A stretch of DNA of 16,397 bases from Actinomycetota bacterium (GTDB lineage Bacteria; Actinomycetota; Actinomycetes; Nanopelagicales; Nanopelagicaceae). The notes beneath the pieces are model-generated. The model saw only the letters and a program-made list of their open reading frames with translations. It searched no databases and was not told where the DNA came from. The DNA lies in the NCBI GenBank assembly GCA_009704515.1, contig WLDZ01000011.1, positions 1 through 16,397 on the forward strand, read 5' to 3'. Positions 1 to 7,860 of this stretch are shown here, in pieces; position 1 is the first letter of the stretch; each line of letters starts with the position of its first letter. The translations under genes were made by a program, and so were the position numbers.

Positions 1-22
1 ACAATAGATAAGCCTAGTCGCG

Positions 23-34
23 TACTCTTACTCC
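23..34 (+). promoter_or_regulatory. Possible -10 element of a leaderless promoter for the Nudix gene
   Basis: The hexamer TACTCT (23-28) fits the actinobacterial TANNNT -10 pattern and ends 6 bases before the ATG at 35. The start codon would therefore be the transcription start. No Shine-Dalgarno sequence precedes this ATG, which fits a leaderless mRNA. The window begins too close to show a -35 element. This is inference from spacing only. Confidence 0.35.
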
Positions 35-643
35 ATGACCCCGGCACCTGGTGCGGGCAGCGAAGTTCCGAAGAAAAAGCGTAGGCGTAAGCGCCCTACG
101 AATCGCGCCCCACAGAATTCTCCCTCATCGCTCGAGGGCGCACGCAGCAATAACGCCAAGAACGATGGCGGTAAAGCGGCACCTGCTAAGCCCCCTTATG
201 CCAAAAGAGTTGATGAGGTTTCTGCTGGCGGTTTAGTCGTAGATACCACCGGAAAACTCGGCCTACTTATTGGTCGGCGAGATCTAAAGGATGCTTCGGG
301 AAAACGAATTCTGTGGTCGCTACCTAAGGGTCATATTGAAGAAGGTGAAACTCCAGAAGAAGCTGCATTGAGAGAAGTTGCAGAAGAAACCGGAATCCAA
401 TCAGTGATTGAAAAGTCATTAGGTGTGATTGATTTCTGGTTTATGGCTGGTGGGAAACGAATTCATAAAACTGTCCATCATTTTCTTTTCCGTGAAAGCG
501 GCGGGTTACTCGCAGCGCAGGAAAGTGAAGTCGATGAAGTCGCTTGGTTCCCACTCGATCAAATTATCGAAAAGTTGGCCTACCCCGACGAAAAGAAGTT
601 AATCTCGCGCACCAACGCAACAGTTGAGTTACAGCAGATATGA
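35..643 (+). CDS. mutT4: Nudix hydrolase, MutT4-like
   Basis: 202 aa. A complete Nudix box lies at residues 99-121 (G99, E105, R113-E114, E117-E118, G120), preceded by the family-typical SLPKGH. The fold hydrolyses nucleoside diphosphates linked to another moiety, using Mg2+ held by the REXXEE glutamates. The substrate cannot be read from sequence. The first 58 residues are a Lys/Arg-rich low-complexity tail (KKKRRRKR at 13-20), as I recall for mycobacterial MutT4 (Rv3908), which holds the same position before the DUF6049 and murJ genes. Its TGA overlaps the ATG of the next gene (ATGA, 640-643), so the two are probably translationally coupled. No Shine-Dalgarno is visible; the ATG is retained because a basic tail is normal in this family. 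The family call is firm; the MutT4 name rests mainly on synteny. Confidence 0.85.
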   Translation: MTPAPGAGSEVPKKKRRRKRPTNRAPQNSPSSLEGARSNNAKNDGGKAAPAKPPYAKRVDEVSAGGLVVDTTGKLGLLIGRRDLKDASGKRILWSLPKGHIEEGETPEEAALREVAEETGIQSVIEKSLGVIDFWFMAGGKRIHKTVHHFLFRESGGLLAAQESEVDEVAWFPLDQIIEKLAYPDEKKLISRTNATVELQQI

Positions 644-1740
644 AGAAAATAGTTGCAGCTCTACTCGCCCTATTTTCAATTCTCTCAATTCCGCCCGCAA
701 CAGCTGCAACTCCAGTAATTCGTATCGTCGATATACCTCATACGAACTTCGATGGAACCTTTCGCGATAATGAATTAGTCGGTGAGCTAGCTCCTGAAGG
801 TAAATTAGGCAAAGCTGTGTATGCTAAAAATCGAAGTGCTACATGGGTTATCGATGCAGCACTTATTGATGAAATTATTGATATGTCAGATGGTTATCTT
901 TTTAAAGAGGCCCCTGATGTAATTGGTCAGCAAGTTGCTTTCGCATGGTTAGAACAGTTGCGGATCGCAACTGCCGGCAATCCCATTGTTGCTTTGCCTT
1001 ACGGTAATCCTGATTCATCACTGGCGCGTAAATTAAGTACTCGCGATTTAGCGTTGTACAACAAAGTTGCTCAGATCCGCCTTGAAGAATTCTTTGGCCG
1101 GCCGGTGATTTCTCAGAACGGGTGGGGAAAGGGCAAGTCTCGTTTGAGTAGCGGTTTTCAATCACTTTACGAGCGTCAGCAAGACCTATTGGCGGGACTT
1201 AGCAAAGTTGTTGATGTCGAAGAAATTGCGACCTTGCAATTAAGACTGGGGCGTATCCTCAACCCGTTATTGGATTCTCGAGATCGTGCTTACTTCTCGT
1301 ATCAGGGAAGAGATGCAACAACAAAGGTTGTTAAAAAATTGCGGATTGTTTCGGGCCGTTTTCAATTAACCTCATCCAGAGTCGAGGTTCCTCTCACTTT
1401 AGTTAATGACTTCGAGACCGCGACTGTTGTGAGTCTCTCTCTCACGCCTATGAATTCTCGCGTTCGGGTAGAAAATGTCAGCGGTATAACGATTGCCCCT
1501 AAATCTTTTGTCCAAATTTCGGTTCCATTTACTGTTATCGCCTCTGGATCTACTTTGGTTCTGGCACAATTTATAACTCCAGAAGGTGACCGTGTTGGCC
1601 AGGCTTCGAGACTGAATTTATCTCTTACTGTCATTGATTCGCGAGTTGCATGGTTTACAACTGGCGCAGCAATCTTTCTATTTCTTGGAGCGATAATTCA
1701 GTCGGTGCGCAGAATCCGAAGGGGGCGAAATGAAAAATAA
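640..1740 (+). CDS. DUF6049 family secreted, membrane-anchored protein
   Basis: 366 aa, function unknown. The N-terminus looks like a Sec signal peptide: KK at 2-3, a hydrophobic stretch at about 4-17, and a likely cleavage after A20-T21-A22. A single hydrophobic segment near residues 338-358 is followed by a basic tail (RRIRRGR), giving an extracytoplasmic domain anchored with a short cytoplasmic end. Segments ATWVIDAALIDE and ALPYGNPDSSLARK resemble conserved stretches of the actinobacterial DUF6049 family encoded next to murJ (Rv3909 in M. tuberculosis). Those relatives are, from memory, about twice as long, so this looks like a reduced version. Its 3' end overlaps murJ by 11 nt, which argues for co-expression and possibly a role in envelope assembly (inference). 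Confidence 0.75.
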   Translation: MKKIVAALLALFSILSIPPATAATPVIRIVDIPHTNFDGTFRDNELVGELAPEGKLGKAVYAKNRSATWVIDAALIDEIIDMSDGYLFKEAPDVIGQQVAFAWLEQLRIATAGNPIVALPYGNPDSSLARKLSTRDLALYNKVAQIRLEEFFGRPVISQNGWGKGKSRLSSGFQSLYERQQDLLAGLSKVVDVEEIATLQLRLGRILNPLLDSRDRAYFSYQGRDATTKVVKKLRIVSGRFQLTSSRVEVPLTLVNDFETATVVSLSLTPMNSRVRVENVSGITIAPKSFVQISVPFTVIASGSTLVLAQFITPEGDRVGQASRLNLSLTVIDSRVAWFTTGAAIFLFLGAIIQSVRRIRRGRNEK

Positions 1741-3361
1741 TGAGCTCTTTAGGGCCTCAGGTGTCATGGCTCTCGGCACAATCCTTTCGCGCATCACTGG
1801 TTTCTTTCGCGCTGTACTAGCCGTCGCAGTACTCGGCACTGCACTCTTAGCTGATACATACAATGTGGCAAATACCATGCCGAATATTCTCTACAACTTG
1901 TTGGTTGGTGGAGCCCTCACTGCAATATTTGTTCCACAACTTGTTAGATCATTTTCGGATGCAGATGGTGGCGAAGGTTTTGCTTCGCGGCTTGTAACAA
2001 CAATCTCTGGAATTCTTCTCTTGCTTGTTCTTGTTGGAGTGATATTTGCGCCAGCTCTAGTGCGTCTCTATGCCCCTGAATTTTCTGAAACTGGTTTTGA
2101 ACGCGAGCTTGAAATAGCGATTGCTTTCACAAGGTACTGCTTGCCGCAGATTTTCTTCCTTGGGCTCTTTACCATGTTGGGCCAAGTTGCGAACTCACGG
2201 GGATCCTTTGCCCCTCTCATGTGGGCGCCAATAGCTAACAATCTGATTGTTATCGCAGTCTTTGGCGGTTTTCTTCTTCTTCAAGATGAGCTCGCTGTCG
2301 GAACCATCTCAAGTTTTCAGGTCCAGTTGCTTGGTTGGGGTACTACTGCTGGAGTCGTCATACAAGCGCTCATTCTTATTCCGATCGTTCGACGATCCGG
2401 AATCAAGCTGCGTTTAACTTTTGGAGTAAAGGGTCTTGGTAAATCTTTTGGTTTGGCGGGTTGGACCCTAATTTATGTATTGATTTCACAACTTGGATAT
2501 CTTGTCACTGTCAATGTCGCAACAGCAGCTGCGGTACGTAATGCCCAAGCTGGAATTGAAGCAGGTGTTGGCTTTACCCCATACACCAGCGCTTACTATG
2601 TGATGTTGCTTCCTTATTCAATTGTGACAATTTCAATTATTACAGCTTTGTTGCCTCATCTTTCTCGACTTGCGATTGAGAAGAAATCTGATGAAGTTCG
2701 TGAGCAATTAATTCGTGCAATCAAGATGGTTGGTGTTGTTACTGTTCCTAGCGCAATTGCACTTATTCTCTTCGGGCCTGCGATTACCGAGGTCTTGTAC
2801 ATGGGAATCTCAATAGAGGATTCTCGCTATATTGGATATGTTCTGGCAGCGATGGGATTCGGTCTAATTCCATTTAGTATTAATTTGATTCTCATCCGCG
2901 GATTTAATGCTTTTGAAGATACTAAAACTCAAGTAATTTCAATCTTGATCATCAACGTTATCTCTATAATTTTGAGTTACCTCTTTTTAGCGCAATTAGA
3001 TAGTGGGGTAGTAACGATTGGGCTTGGTTTCGCTTTCTCTCTCAGTTACATCGTTGGATTGTTTGTAACCCTCCGTTTGATTAAAAGACATGTCGGCTCA
3101 CTACGCGTTCGTGATTTCGGTAAACAACACATTTTGTTGATCGTGGCATCTCTGGCTGCAATGCTGCCCATCTATCTGGTGATCCAATATCTAGGATGGG
3201 ATAGCGATTCTGCTCCACTCTCGATTCGAGCGCTGCGCCTGCTGCTCATACTTTCAATCAGTGGTGTGGGTTACTTTGTTGCCTCGCACCTACTAAAGAT
3301 TGGTGAGATTGCTGGCCTTCGTGAATTCGCCACTAAAACCTTCAGGCGTCGTAAGAAGTAA
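1730..3361 (+). CDS. murJ: Lipid II flippase MurJ (MviN)
   Basis: 543 aa, strongly hydrophobic with about 14 predicted membrane helices, matching the MOP/MATE-like fold of MurJ. MurJ moves undecaprenyl-linked peptidoglycan precursor from the inner to the outer face of the membrane. R21 and R27 in LSRITGFFR match the central-cavity arginines of TM1 (R18 and R24 in E. coli), and D43 lies where E. coli has D39. The third cavity arginine near TM2 is not present: the sequence reads NTMPNILYNLLVGGALT, as in other actinobacteria. The protein ends after the last helices with a basic tail (KTFRRRKK). It therefore lacks the long C-terminal pseudokinase and extracellular extension of the mycobacterial protein. 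The start is supported by AGGGGGCG just upstream. It is the core of the envelope block with DUF6049 and cwlM. Confidence 0.95.
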   Translation: MKNNELFRASGVMALGTILSRITGFFRAVLAVAVLGTALLADTYNVANTMPNILYNLLVGGALTAIFVPQLVRSFSDADGGEGFASRLVTTISGILLLLVLVGVIFAPALVRLYAPEFSETGFERELEIAIAFTRYCLPQIFFLGLFTMLGQVANSRGSFAPLMWAPIANNLIVIAVFGGFLLLQDELAVGTISSFQVQLLGWGTTAGVVIQALILIPIVRRSGIKLRLTFGVKGLGKSFGLAGWTLIYVLISQLGYLVTVNVATAAAVRNAQAGIEAGVGFTPYTSAYYVMLLPYSIVTISIITALLPHLSRLAIEKKSDEVREQLIRAIKMVGVVTVPSAIALILFGPAITEVLYMGISIEDSRYIGYVLAAMGFGLIPFSINLILIRGFNAFEDTKTQVISILIINVISIILSYLFLAQLDSGVVTIGLGFAFSLSYIVGLFVTLRLIKRHVGSLRVRDFGKQHILLIVASLAAMLPIYLVIQYLGWDSDSAPLSIRALRLLLILSISGVGYFVASHLLKIGEIAGLREFATKTFRRRKK

Positions 3362-3381
3362 TGACGCGATAAGGTGGGGTT

Positions 3382-4323
3382 ATGAGCACTGAAATCCGCG
3401 ATGCGGTCCGTGAAGTAGTAATTGTCGGCTCTGGTCCAGCTGGTTATACCGCTGCCATCTACGCCGCTCGCGCCGACCTAAAGCCTTTGATCTACGAAGG
3501 TTCAGTTACCGCTGGCGGTGCGCTAATGAACACCACAGAGGTTGAAAACTTTCCTGGCTTTGTCGATGGAGTCATGGGACCAGATCTCATGGAGAGTATG
3601 CGTAATCAAGCTAAGCGCTTTGGTGCAGAACTTGTCACAGATGATGTTGTGAAGATGGAGCTCGAAGGTGAGATCAAGATAATCACCGACGGTTCTGGCA
3701 ATGTTGTTAAAGCAAAATCCGTAATTCTTGCCATGGGATCTGCCTACCGTGAAATTGGGCTTGAAAATGAGAAGCGTTTATCGGGCCGCGGAGTTTCCTG
3801 GTGTGCGACATGCGATGGCTTCTTCTTCCGTGATCAGGTTATTGCAGTCGTCGGTGGTGGCGATTCAGCTGTTGAAGAAGCTACCTTCCTTACGAAGTTT
3901 GCATCTAAAGTTGTTTTGATACATCGTCGCGATTCATTGCGAGCCTCAAAAATTATGCAGGATCGCGCATTTAACAATCCGAAACTTGAAATGCTCTGGA
4001 ACACCGAAGTTATCGATGTCTTGGGTGAAAATAAAGTTGAAGGGCTAAAGCTTCGCAACACTGTGACTGGCGCCGAATCTGAATCAGCCTTTACTGGCCT
4101 CTTTGTTGCGATCGGGCATATCCCTCGCTCTGAACTTGTTCTTGGTCAAGTCTCACTTGATAATGAAGGTTACGTAAGCGTAGAGGGGCGAAGCACGCGA
4201 ACTAATATCGCTGGCGTTTTTGCTTGTGGAGATCTTGTTGACCATACCTATCAGCAAGCAATTACTGCAGCAGGATCTGGTTGCCAAGCGTCAATCGATG
4301 CAGAAAAGTTCTTAAGTCACTAA
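3382..4323 (+). CDS. trxB: Thioredoxin reductase (NADPH)
   Basis: 313 aa, the usual length for low-molecular-weight bacterial thioredoxin reductase. It carries the FAD-binding GSGPAG (16-21), the redox-active C141-A-T-C144 disulfide, the NADPH-binding GGGDSA (158-163), and H181-R182-R183, typical of NADPH preference. The C-terminal [18 protein letters not shown] segment completes the FAD site. The enzyme passes electrons from NADPH through FAD to thioredoxin, encoded 30 bp downstream. AAGGTGGGG precedes the ATG. Only 20 bp separate it from murJ; in mycobacteria this junction holds sigM and its anti-sigma gene, which are missing here. Confidence 0.97.
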   Translation: MSTEIRDAVREVVIVGSGPAGYTAAIYAARADLKPLIYEGSVTAGGALMNTTEVENFPGFVDGVMGPDLMESMRNQAKRFGAELVTDDVVKMELEGEIKIITDGSGNVVKAKSVILAMGSAYREIGLENEKRLSGRGVSWCATCDGFFFRDQVIAVVGGGDSAVEEATFLTKFASKVVLIHRRDSLRASKIMQDRAFNNPKLEMLWNTEVIDVLGENKVEGLKLRNTVTGAESESAFTGLFVAIGHIPRSELVLGQVSLDNEGYVSVEGRSTRTNIAGVFACGDLVDHTYQQAITAAGSGCQASIDAEKFLSH

Positions 4324-4353
4324 TTTCTTAAATTACCAATAGAGGAGAATCAA

Positions 4354-4677
4354 ATGAGCGCACCAATTAAAGTAACAGCGGCAGATTTCGATCAGGTCGT
4401 ACTAAAGAGCAGTAAGCCTGTTCTTGTTGATTTCTGGGCTGAATGGTGTGGTCCATGCCGAGCAATCGCTCCAATTCTTGATGATATTGCTGCAGAGCAT
4501 GGAGAGAAGATCACAATCGCAAAGCTCAATACTGATGAAGAGTCAGCAATCGCAATCAAGTATGGGGTTACATCGATTCCGATGCTCAATGTTTATGTGA
4601 ATGGTGAAGTTGTAAAGACAATCATCGGTGCAAAGCCAAAGCCTGCGCTCTTGAAGGAACTAGAAGGTTTTATTTAA
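4354..4677 (+). CDS. trxA: Thioredoxin
   Basis: 107 aa, full length. The active site is W31-C32-G33-P34-C35, with the buried D26 and cis-proline P76 (TSIPM) of classical thioredoxins. It is a cytoplasmic protein that reduces disulfides in target proteins and is recycled by the adjacent trxB product. A strong ribosome site, AGAGGAG, precedes the ATG. Its TAA at 4675-4677 is followed by two codons and then the cwlM ATG in the same reading frame, so the two genes are very likely on one message. Confidence 0.98.
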   Translation: MSAPIKVTAADFDQVVLKSSKPVLVDFWAEWCGPCRAIAPILDDIAAEHGEKITIAKLNTDEESAIAIKYGVTSIPMLNVYVNGEVVKTIIGAKPKPALLKELEGFI

Positions 4678-4683
4678 TTCCTT

Positions 4684-5682
4684 ATGAAGGAGTTATCTCC
4701 CGATGAAATCCGTTCTTTTCAACAAGAACGTGGTCTTCATGTTACTGGCGAACTCGATAGCGCAACTTCGCGTGCGCTAGAAGAGTCACGCTGGAAATTG
4801 GGTGATCGCTCTCTCAATCTGCAACCTTCTCCTATGATGCATGGCGACGACATTGCAACGCTGCAATCTCGCCTTACCGAGATGGGCTTTAACTGCGGGC
4901 GAGTAGATGGAATTTTTGGTCCTATGACAGAGTCCGCGGTCAAGGATTTTCAAAAATCTGTCGGTGCAAAAGTTGATGGGCGTTGTGGCCCTGCCACCAT
5001 TATTGCTTTATTGCGATTAACAAAGACAATCTCTGGTGGTGCTCCCGCAGTTTTGCGTGAGAATGCAATCCAGAAAAATCGTGGCCCTGCACTTGCTAAT
5101 AAAATTATTGTTCTCGATCCTGGTTCAAGCGAGCAAGAAGCAGAGATAGCTCTTGATATTGCTAGGCGTATTGAGGGGCGATTACTCGCGCTCGGTGCAA
5201 CAGTATTTCTTACTAGAGGACCACTTAATAATCCCAGCGAAAGCAATCGGATTGATTTTGCAAATAAAAGTAACGCTGATCTTTTGATCTCTATCCATGG
5301 AGAAATTAACTCAAGCCCAGAGGCTCGAGGTGTCGCAACATTCTTCTACGGTAGCGATACACACGGAATCCACTCAGTTGTAGGTGAAAGGTTTGCATCA
5401 TTGGTGCAACGAGAAATTGTTGCCCGCACTGATCTTCTTAATTGTCGCACCCATTCAAAAACATGGGATTTGCTGCGTCTTACCCAAGCTCCAGCAATCA
5501 GAGTTGAGCTCGGCTATCTCAGCAATGCTGGTGATTTAGCGCGCCTTCAGCGTCCAGAATTTCGTGACACAATCGCAGAAAGTTTCATTATTGCGATTCA
5601 GCGTCTCTATCTTGCTGCAGAAGATGATGCCAAGACGGGAACTTTGCGAATTAGCGACCTTCGTCGCGCTGGGATTCGATAA
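4684..5682 (+). CDS. cwlM: CwlM-type amidase_3 homologue, probably a regulatory pseudoenzyme
   Basis: 332 aa, no signal peptide, so cytoplasmic. Order: a half peptidoglycan-binding repeat (about 7-36), a complete PG-binding repeat (about 53-110, DGIFGPMTESAVKDFQ), then an amidase_3 domain (about 139-310). In active enzymes the first zinc His follows DPG; here it is DPG-SSE (145-150), so that ligand is missing and the loop is shortened. An acidic residue near E152/E154, H205 (SIHGE) and E275 (VELGYLSN) remain. The tail has T318-G-T320, resembling the PknB phosphorylation region of mycobacterial CwlM, which activates MurA and also acts on MurJ rather than cutting peptidoglycan. Position after trxBA and near murJ agrees. 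An in-frame TAA 6 nt upstream rules out a longer N-terminus. No Shine-Dalgarno precedes the ATG, so translation probably depends on coupling to trxA. Confidence 0.85.
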   Translation: MKELSPDEIRSFQQERGLHVTGELDSATSRALEESRWKLGDRSLNLQPSPMMHGDDIATLQSRLTEMGFNCGRVDGIFGPMTESAVKDFQKSVGAKVDGRCGPATIIALLRLTKTISGGAPAVLRENAIQKNRGPALANKIIVLDPGSSEQEAEIALDIARRIEGRLLALGATVFLTRGPLNNPSESNRIDFANKSNADLLISIHGEINSSPEARGVATFFYGSDTHGIHSVVGERFASLVQREIVARTDLLNCRTHSKTWDLLRLTQAPAIRVELGYLSNAGDLARLQRPEFRDTIAESFIIAIQRLYLAAEDDAKTGTLRISDLRRAGIR

Positions 5683-5724
5683 AAGCACTACTAGCACTGC
5701 TGTGAATGTGGGAAGATTCTCCTT

Positions 5725-6984
5725 ATGTCAGAGGTAAATCTTCGTTATCAAACCGGTGCGCCCCAGAATCTTGAAGAGAGATTTGCTGCTCGCGCTGCCG
5801 GAATGTTGCCCTCTGAAATTCGCGCCCTTTTCGCTGTAGCTTCACGGCCAGAGATTGTCTCTCTCGCTGGTGGAATGCCAAATCTTTCAGCGCTACCAAT
5901 GGAGATGATGGCGGGTGTTGTAAATAACCTCATCCTCACCAACGGTTCTGAGGCTCTGCAATATGGCAGCGGACAAGGCCATCCAAAATTGCGTGAGCAG
6001 ATCTGCGATGTGATGGCGCTCGAAGGCATTCGCGCTAACCCTGATGACATTGTCGTTACTACTGGTTCGCAGCAAGCCCTCGATTTAATTTCGCGAATCT
6101 TTATTGATCCAGGCGATGTTGTTCTTGTAGAGGCACCTTCATACGTCGGCGCTCTTGGAACTTTCCGCCAATATGAGGCTTCTGTTGTCCATGTTGAGAT
6201 GGATGAAGACGGCATGATTCCTGCTTCGCTATCGGCTGCCATTAAGAGTGTTCGCGCAGCTGGCCGTAAAATTAAGTTTCTTTATCTGATTCCTAACTAT
6301 CAGAATCCAACAGGTGTCTGCCTTCCTGCTGATCGCCGCACAGAGATTTTGAATATCTGCCGCGAAGCTGAAATTTTTGTAGTTGAAGATAATCCATATG
6401 GCCTTCTAGGTTTTGATAAGCCATCACCTAATGCGATGCGCGCCGAAGATTCAGAGAACGTTATCTATCTTGGATCATTCTCAAAGACGATTGCTTCTGG
6501 TCTTCGTATCGGCTGGGCACTTGTTCCACAATCACTAAAAGATAAGTTGGTTATTGCTTCAGAGTCATCAATTCTCTGTCCTTCAAACTTTACTCAACTT
6601 ACAATTTCTAGTTATTTAGCTGACCAGCCTTGGCGCGATCAAATTGCTAGCTTCTGCGAACTCTATAAAGTTCGTCGTGACGCGATGCTGGAATCACTCG
6701 AAGAGTATTTCCCAGTCGAGGCGAAATGGACAAAGCCTGGCGGCGGATTCTATGTCTGGGTCAATCTCCCACCTGAGATCGATACTAAAGCGTTAATGCC
6801 AAAGGCGATTGTTGCCAAGGTTGCTTTTGTTCCTGGAAGTGCTTTCTACGCTGATGGTTTTGGTTCATGGCAGATGCGTCTTTCATACTGCCACCCAACA
6901 CCAGAGCGAATTCGTGAAGGTGTGAAAGCGCTCGGAAATGTGATTAAGCAGGAGATGTCGCGTCGCGGAACGGCGCTGCGCTAA
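5725..6984 (+). CDS. PLP-dependent aminotransferase, class I/II (2-aminoadipate/LysN-like group)
   Basis: 419 aa with a fold-type I aminotransferase layout: N194 in NPTG, D222 in VEDNPYG (binds the pyridine nitrogen), the Schiff-base lysine K254 in GSFSKT, followed by LRIGW, and a C-terminal Arg (MRLSY) that would bind the substrate carboxylate. It resembles the catalytic domain shared by MocR regulators and LysN-type enzymes, but there is no N-terminal GntR helix-turn-helix, so it should be an enzyme and not a regulator. The amino donor and acceptor cannot be deduced. GGGAAG (5710-5715) supports the ATG. It lies 42 bp after cwlM and converges on parB with only 3 bp between the stop codons. 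A similar gene at this spot is known to me from other actinobacteria. Confidence 0.88.
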   Translation: MSEVNLRYQTGAPQNLEERFAARAAGMLPSEIRALFAVASRPEIVSLAGGMPNLSALPMEMMAGVVNNLILTNGSEALQYGSGQGHPKLREQICDVMALEGIRANPDDIVVTTGSQQALDLISRIFIDPGDVVLVEAPSYVGALGTFRQYEASVVHVEMDEDGMIPASLSAAIKSVRAAGRKIKFLYLIPNYQNPTGVCLPADRRTEILNICREAEIFVVEDNPYGLLGFDKPSPNAMRAEDSENVIYLGSFSKTIASGLRIGWALVPQSLKDKLVIASESSILCPSNFTQLTISSYLADQPWRDQIASFCELYKVRRDAMLESLEEYFPVEAKWTKPGGGFYVWVNLPPEIDTKALMPKAIVAKVAFVPGSAFYADGFGSWQMRLSYCHPTPERIREGVKALGNVIKQEMSRRGTALR

Positions 6985-6987
6985 CTT

Positions 6988-7860
6988 TTAATCAGTTTTT
7001 TCGATCAAATCAACGATTCGCTGTAAATCTTCGCTTCCTGCAAATTCAATAACAATCTTTCCTTTGCCTTTACCCATCTCGACCGAGACTCGAGTATCAA
7101 GATAATCCGCTAATAATTCACTCGCAGCCAACCCTGCACCAGATACTCCAGTGTTTGATCCGCGCTTGGTTGGGTTTGCCTTTGCTGGCTTATGGGTCGC
7201 AATAATCTCTTCAGTTGCACGAACACTTAAGCCTTCGCCAACGATTCGTGATGCTAATTTCTCTATCTCTTTTGCATCAGTAAGCCCAAGTAGCGCACGT
7301 GCGTGACCGGCAGAGAGAATTCCTGCAGCAACTTTTCGCTGTACTGATTCAGGCAGATTTAGTAGGCGAATTGTGTTTGAAATAAGGGGGCGTGATCGAC
7401 CAAGTTTTTGAGCAAGTTCTTCGTGGGTACATCCAAAATCTGTGAGAAGCTGTAAGTATGCGGCGCCTTCTTCAAGTGGATTGAGTTCGCTGCGGTGAAT
7501 ATTTTCAATCAGTGCTTCGCGCAATAATTCATTATCTGGTGTCTGTCGAATGATTACCGGAATACTCTTTAAACCTGCTGCCTTTGCTGCGCGGAAACGG
7601 CGTTCACCCATTACAAGTTCATATTTATTTGGAGCAACTTTACGAACAACTGGTGGTTGTAAAATTCCAAACAATTTAATTGATGCAACTAATTCATTAA
7701 GTGCAGTCTCATCAAAGACGGTACGTGGTTGGCGTGGGTTGGGTGAAATCTCACTGATTAACACTTCGTTCTGTGTTGCGACTTCAGTTCCTTCAACAGT
7801 CAGTGATGTTGGGATCAAAGAATCTAAATTGATTCCTAGTCCTCCGCGCTTTGTTGCCAT
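6988..7860 (-). CDS. parB: Chromosome-partitioning protein ParB
   Basis: 290 aa. N-terminal domain: ISPNPRQPR (38-46), the CTP-binding G85-E86-R87-R88-F-R90 motif, and [10 protein letters not shown] (119-128). A helix-turn-helix follows at about 145-167 ([23 protein letters not shown]), which reads parS, then [11 protein letters not shown]. After a linker, the C-terminal dimerisation domain covers about 245-290. ParB loads at parS, spreads as a CTP-dependent sliding clamp, and is moved by ParA to separate new origins. The start has a 1-nt TAATG overlap with the parA stop, so the pair is translationally coupled. Two candidate parS sites lie upstream in parA and rsmG. Confidence 0.96.
   Translation of the reverse strand: MATKRGGLGINLDSLIPTSLTVEGTEVATQNEVLISEISPNPRQPRTVFDETALNELVASIKLFGILQPPVVRKVAPNKYELVMGERRFRAAKAAGLKSIPVIIRQTPDNELLREALIENIHRSELNPLEEGAAYLQLLTDFGCTHEELAQKLGRSRPLISNTIRLLNLPESVQRKVAAGILSAGHARALLGLTDAKEIEKLASRIVGEGLSVRATEEIIATHKPAKANPTKRGSNTGVSGAGLAASELLADYLDTRVSVEMGKGKGKIVIEFAGSEDLQRIVDLIEKTD

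Noticed and set aside
480..505. TTTTCCGTGAAAG near the end of the Nudix gene as a parS variant
   Set aside because: It lacks the central CACGTG core, so ParB recognition is unlikely.
4703..4780. Alternative ATG after AAGGAG at 4687-4692 inside cwlM
   Set aside because: The spacing looks good, but the frame closes after 25 codons and is out of frame with the amidase domain.
6983..7001. AACT/AGTT inverted repeat followed by six T at the convergent junction
   Set aside because: A 4-bp AT-rich stem is too weak to call a terminator.
7290..7310. CACGTG-containing sequence in parB as a third parS
   Set aside because: It reads CGCACGTGCGTG and lacks the GTTT and AAAC flanks.
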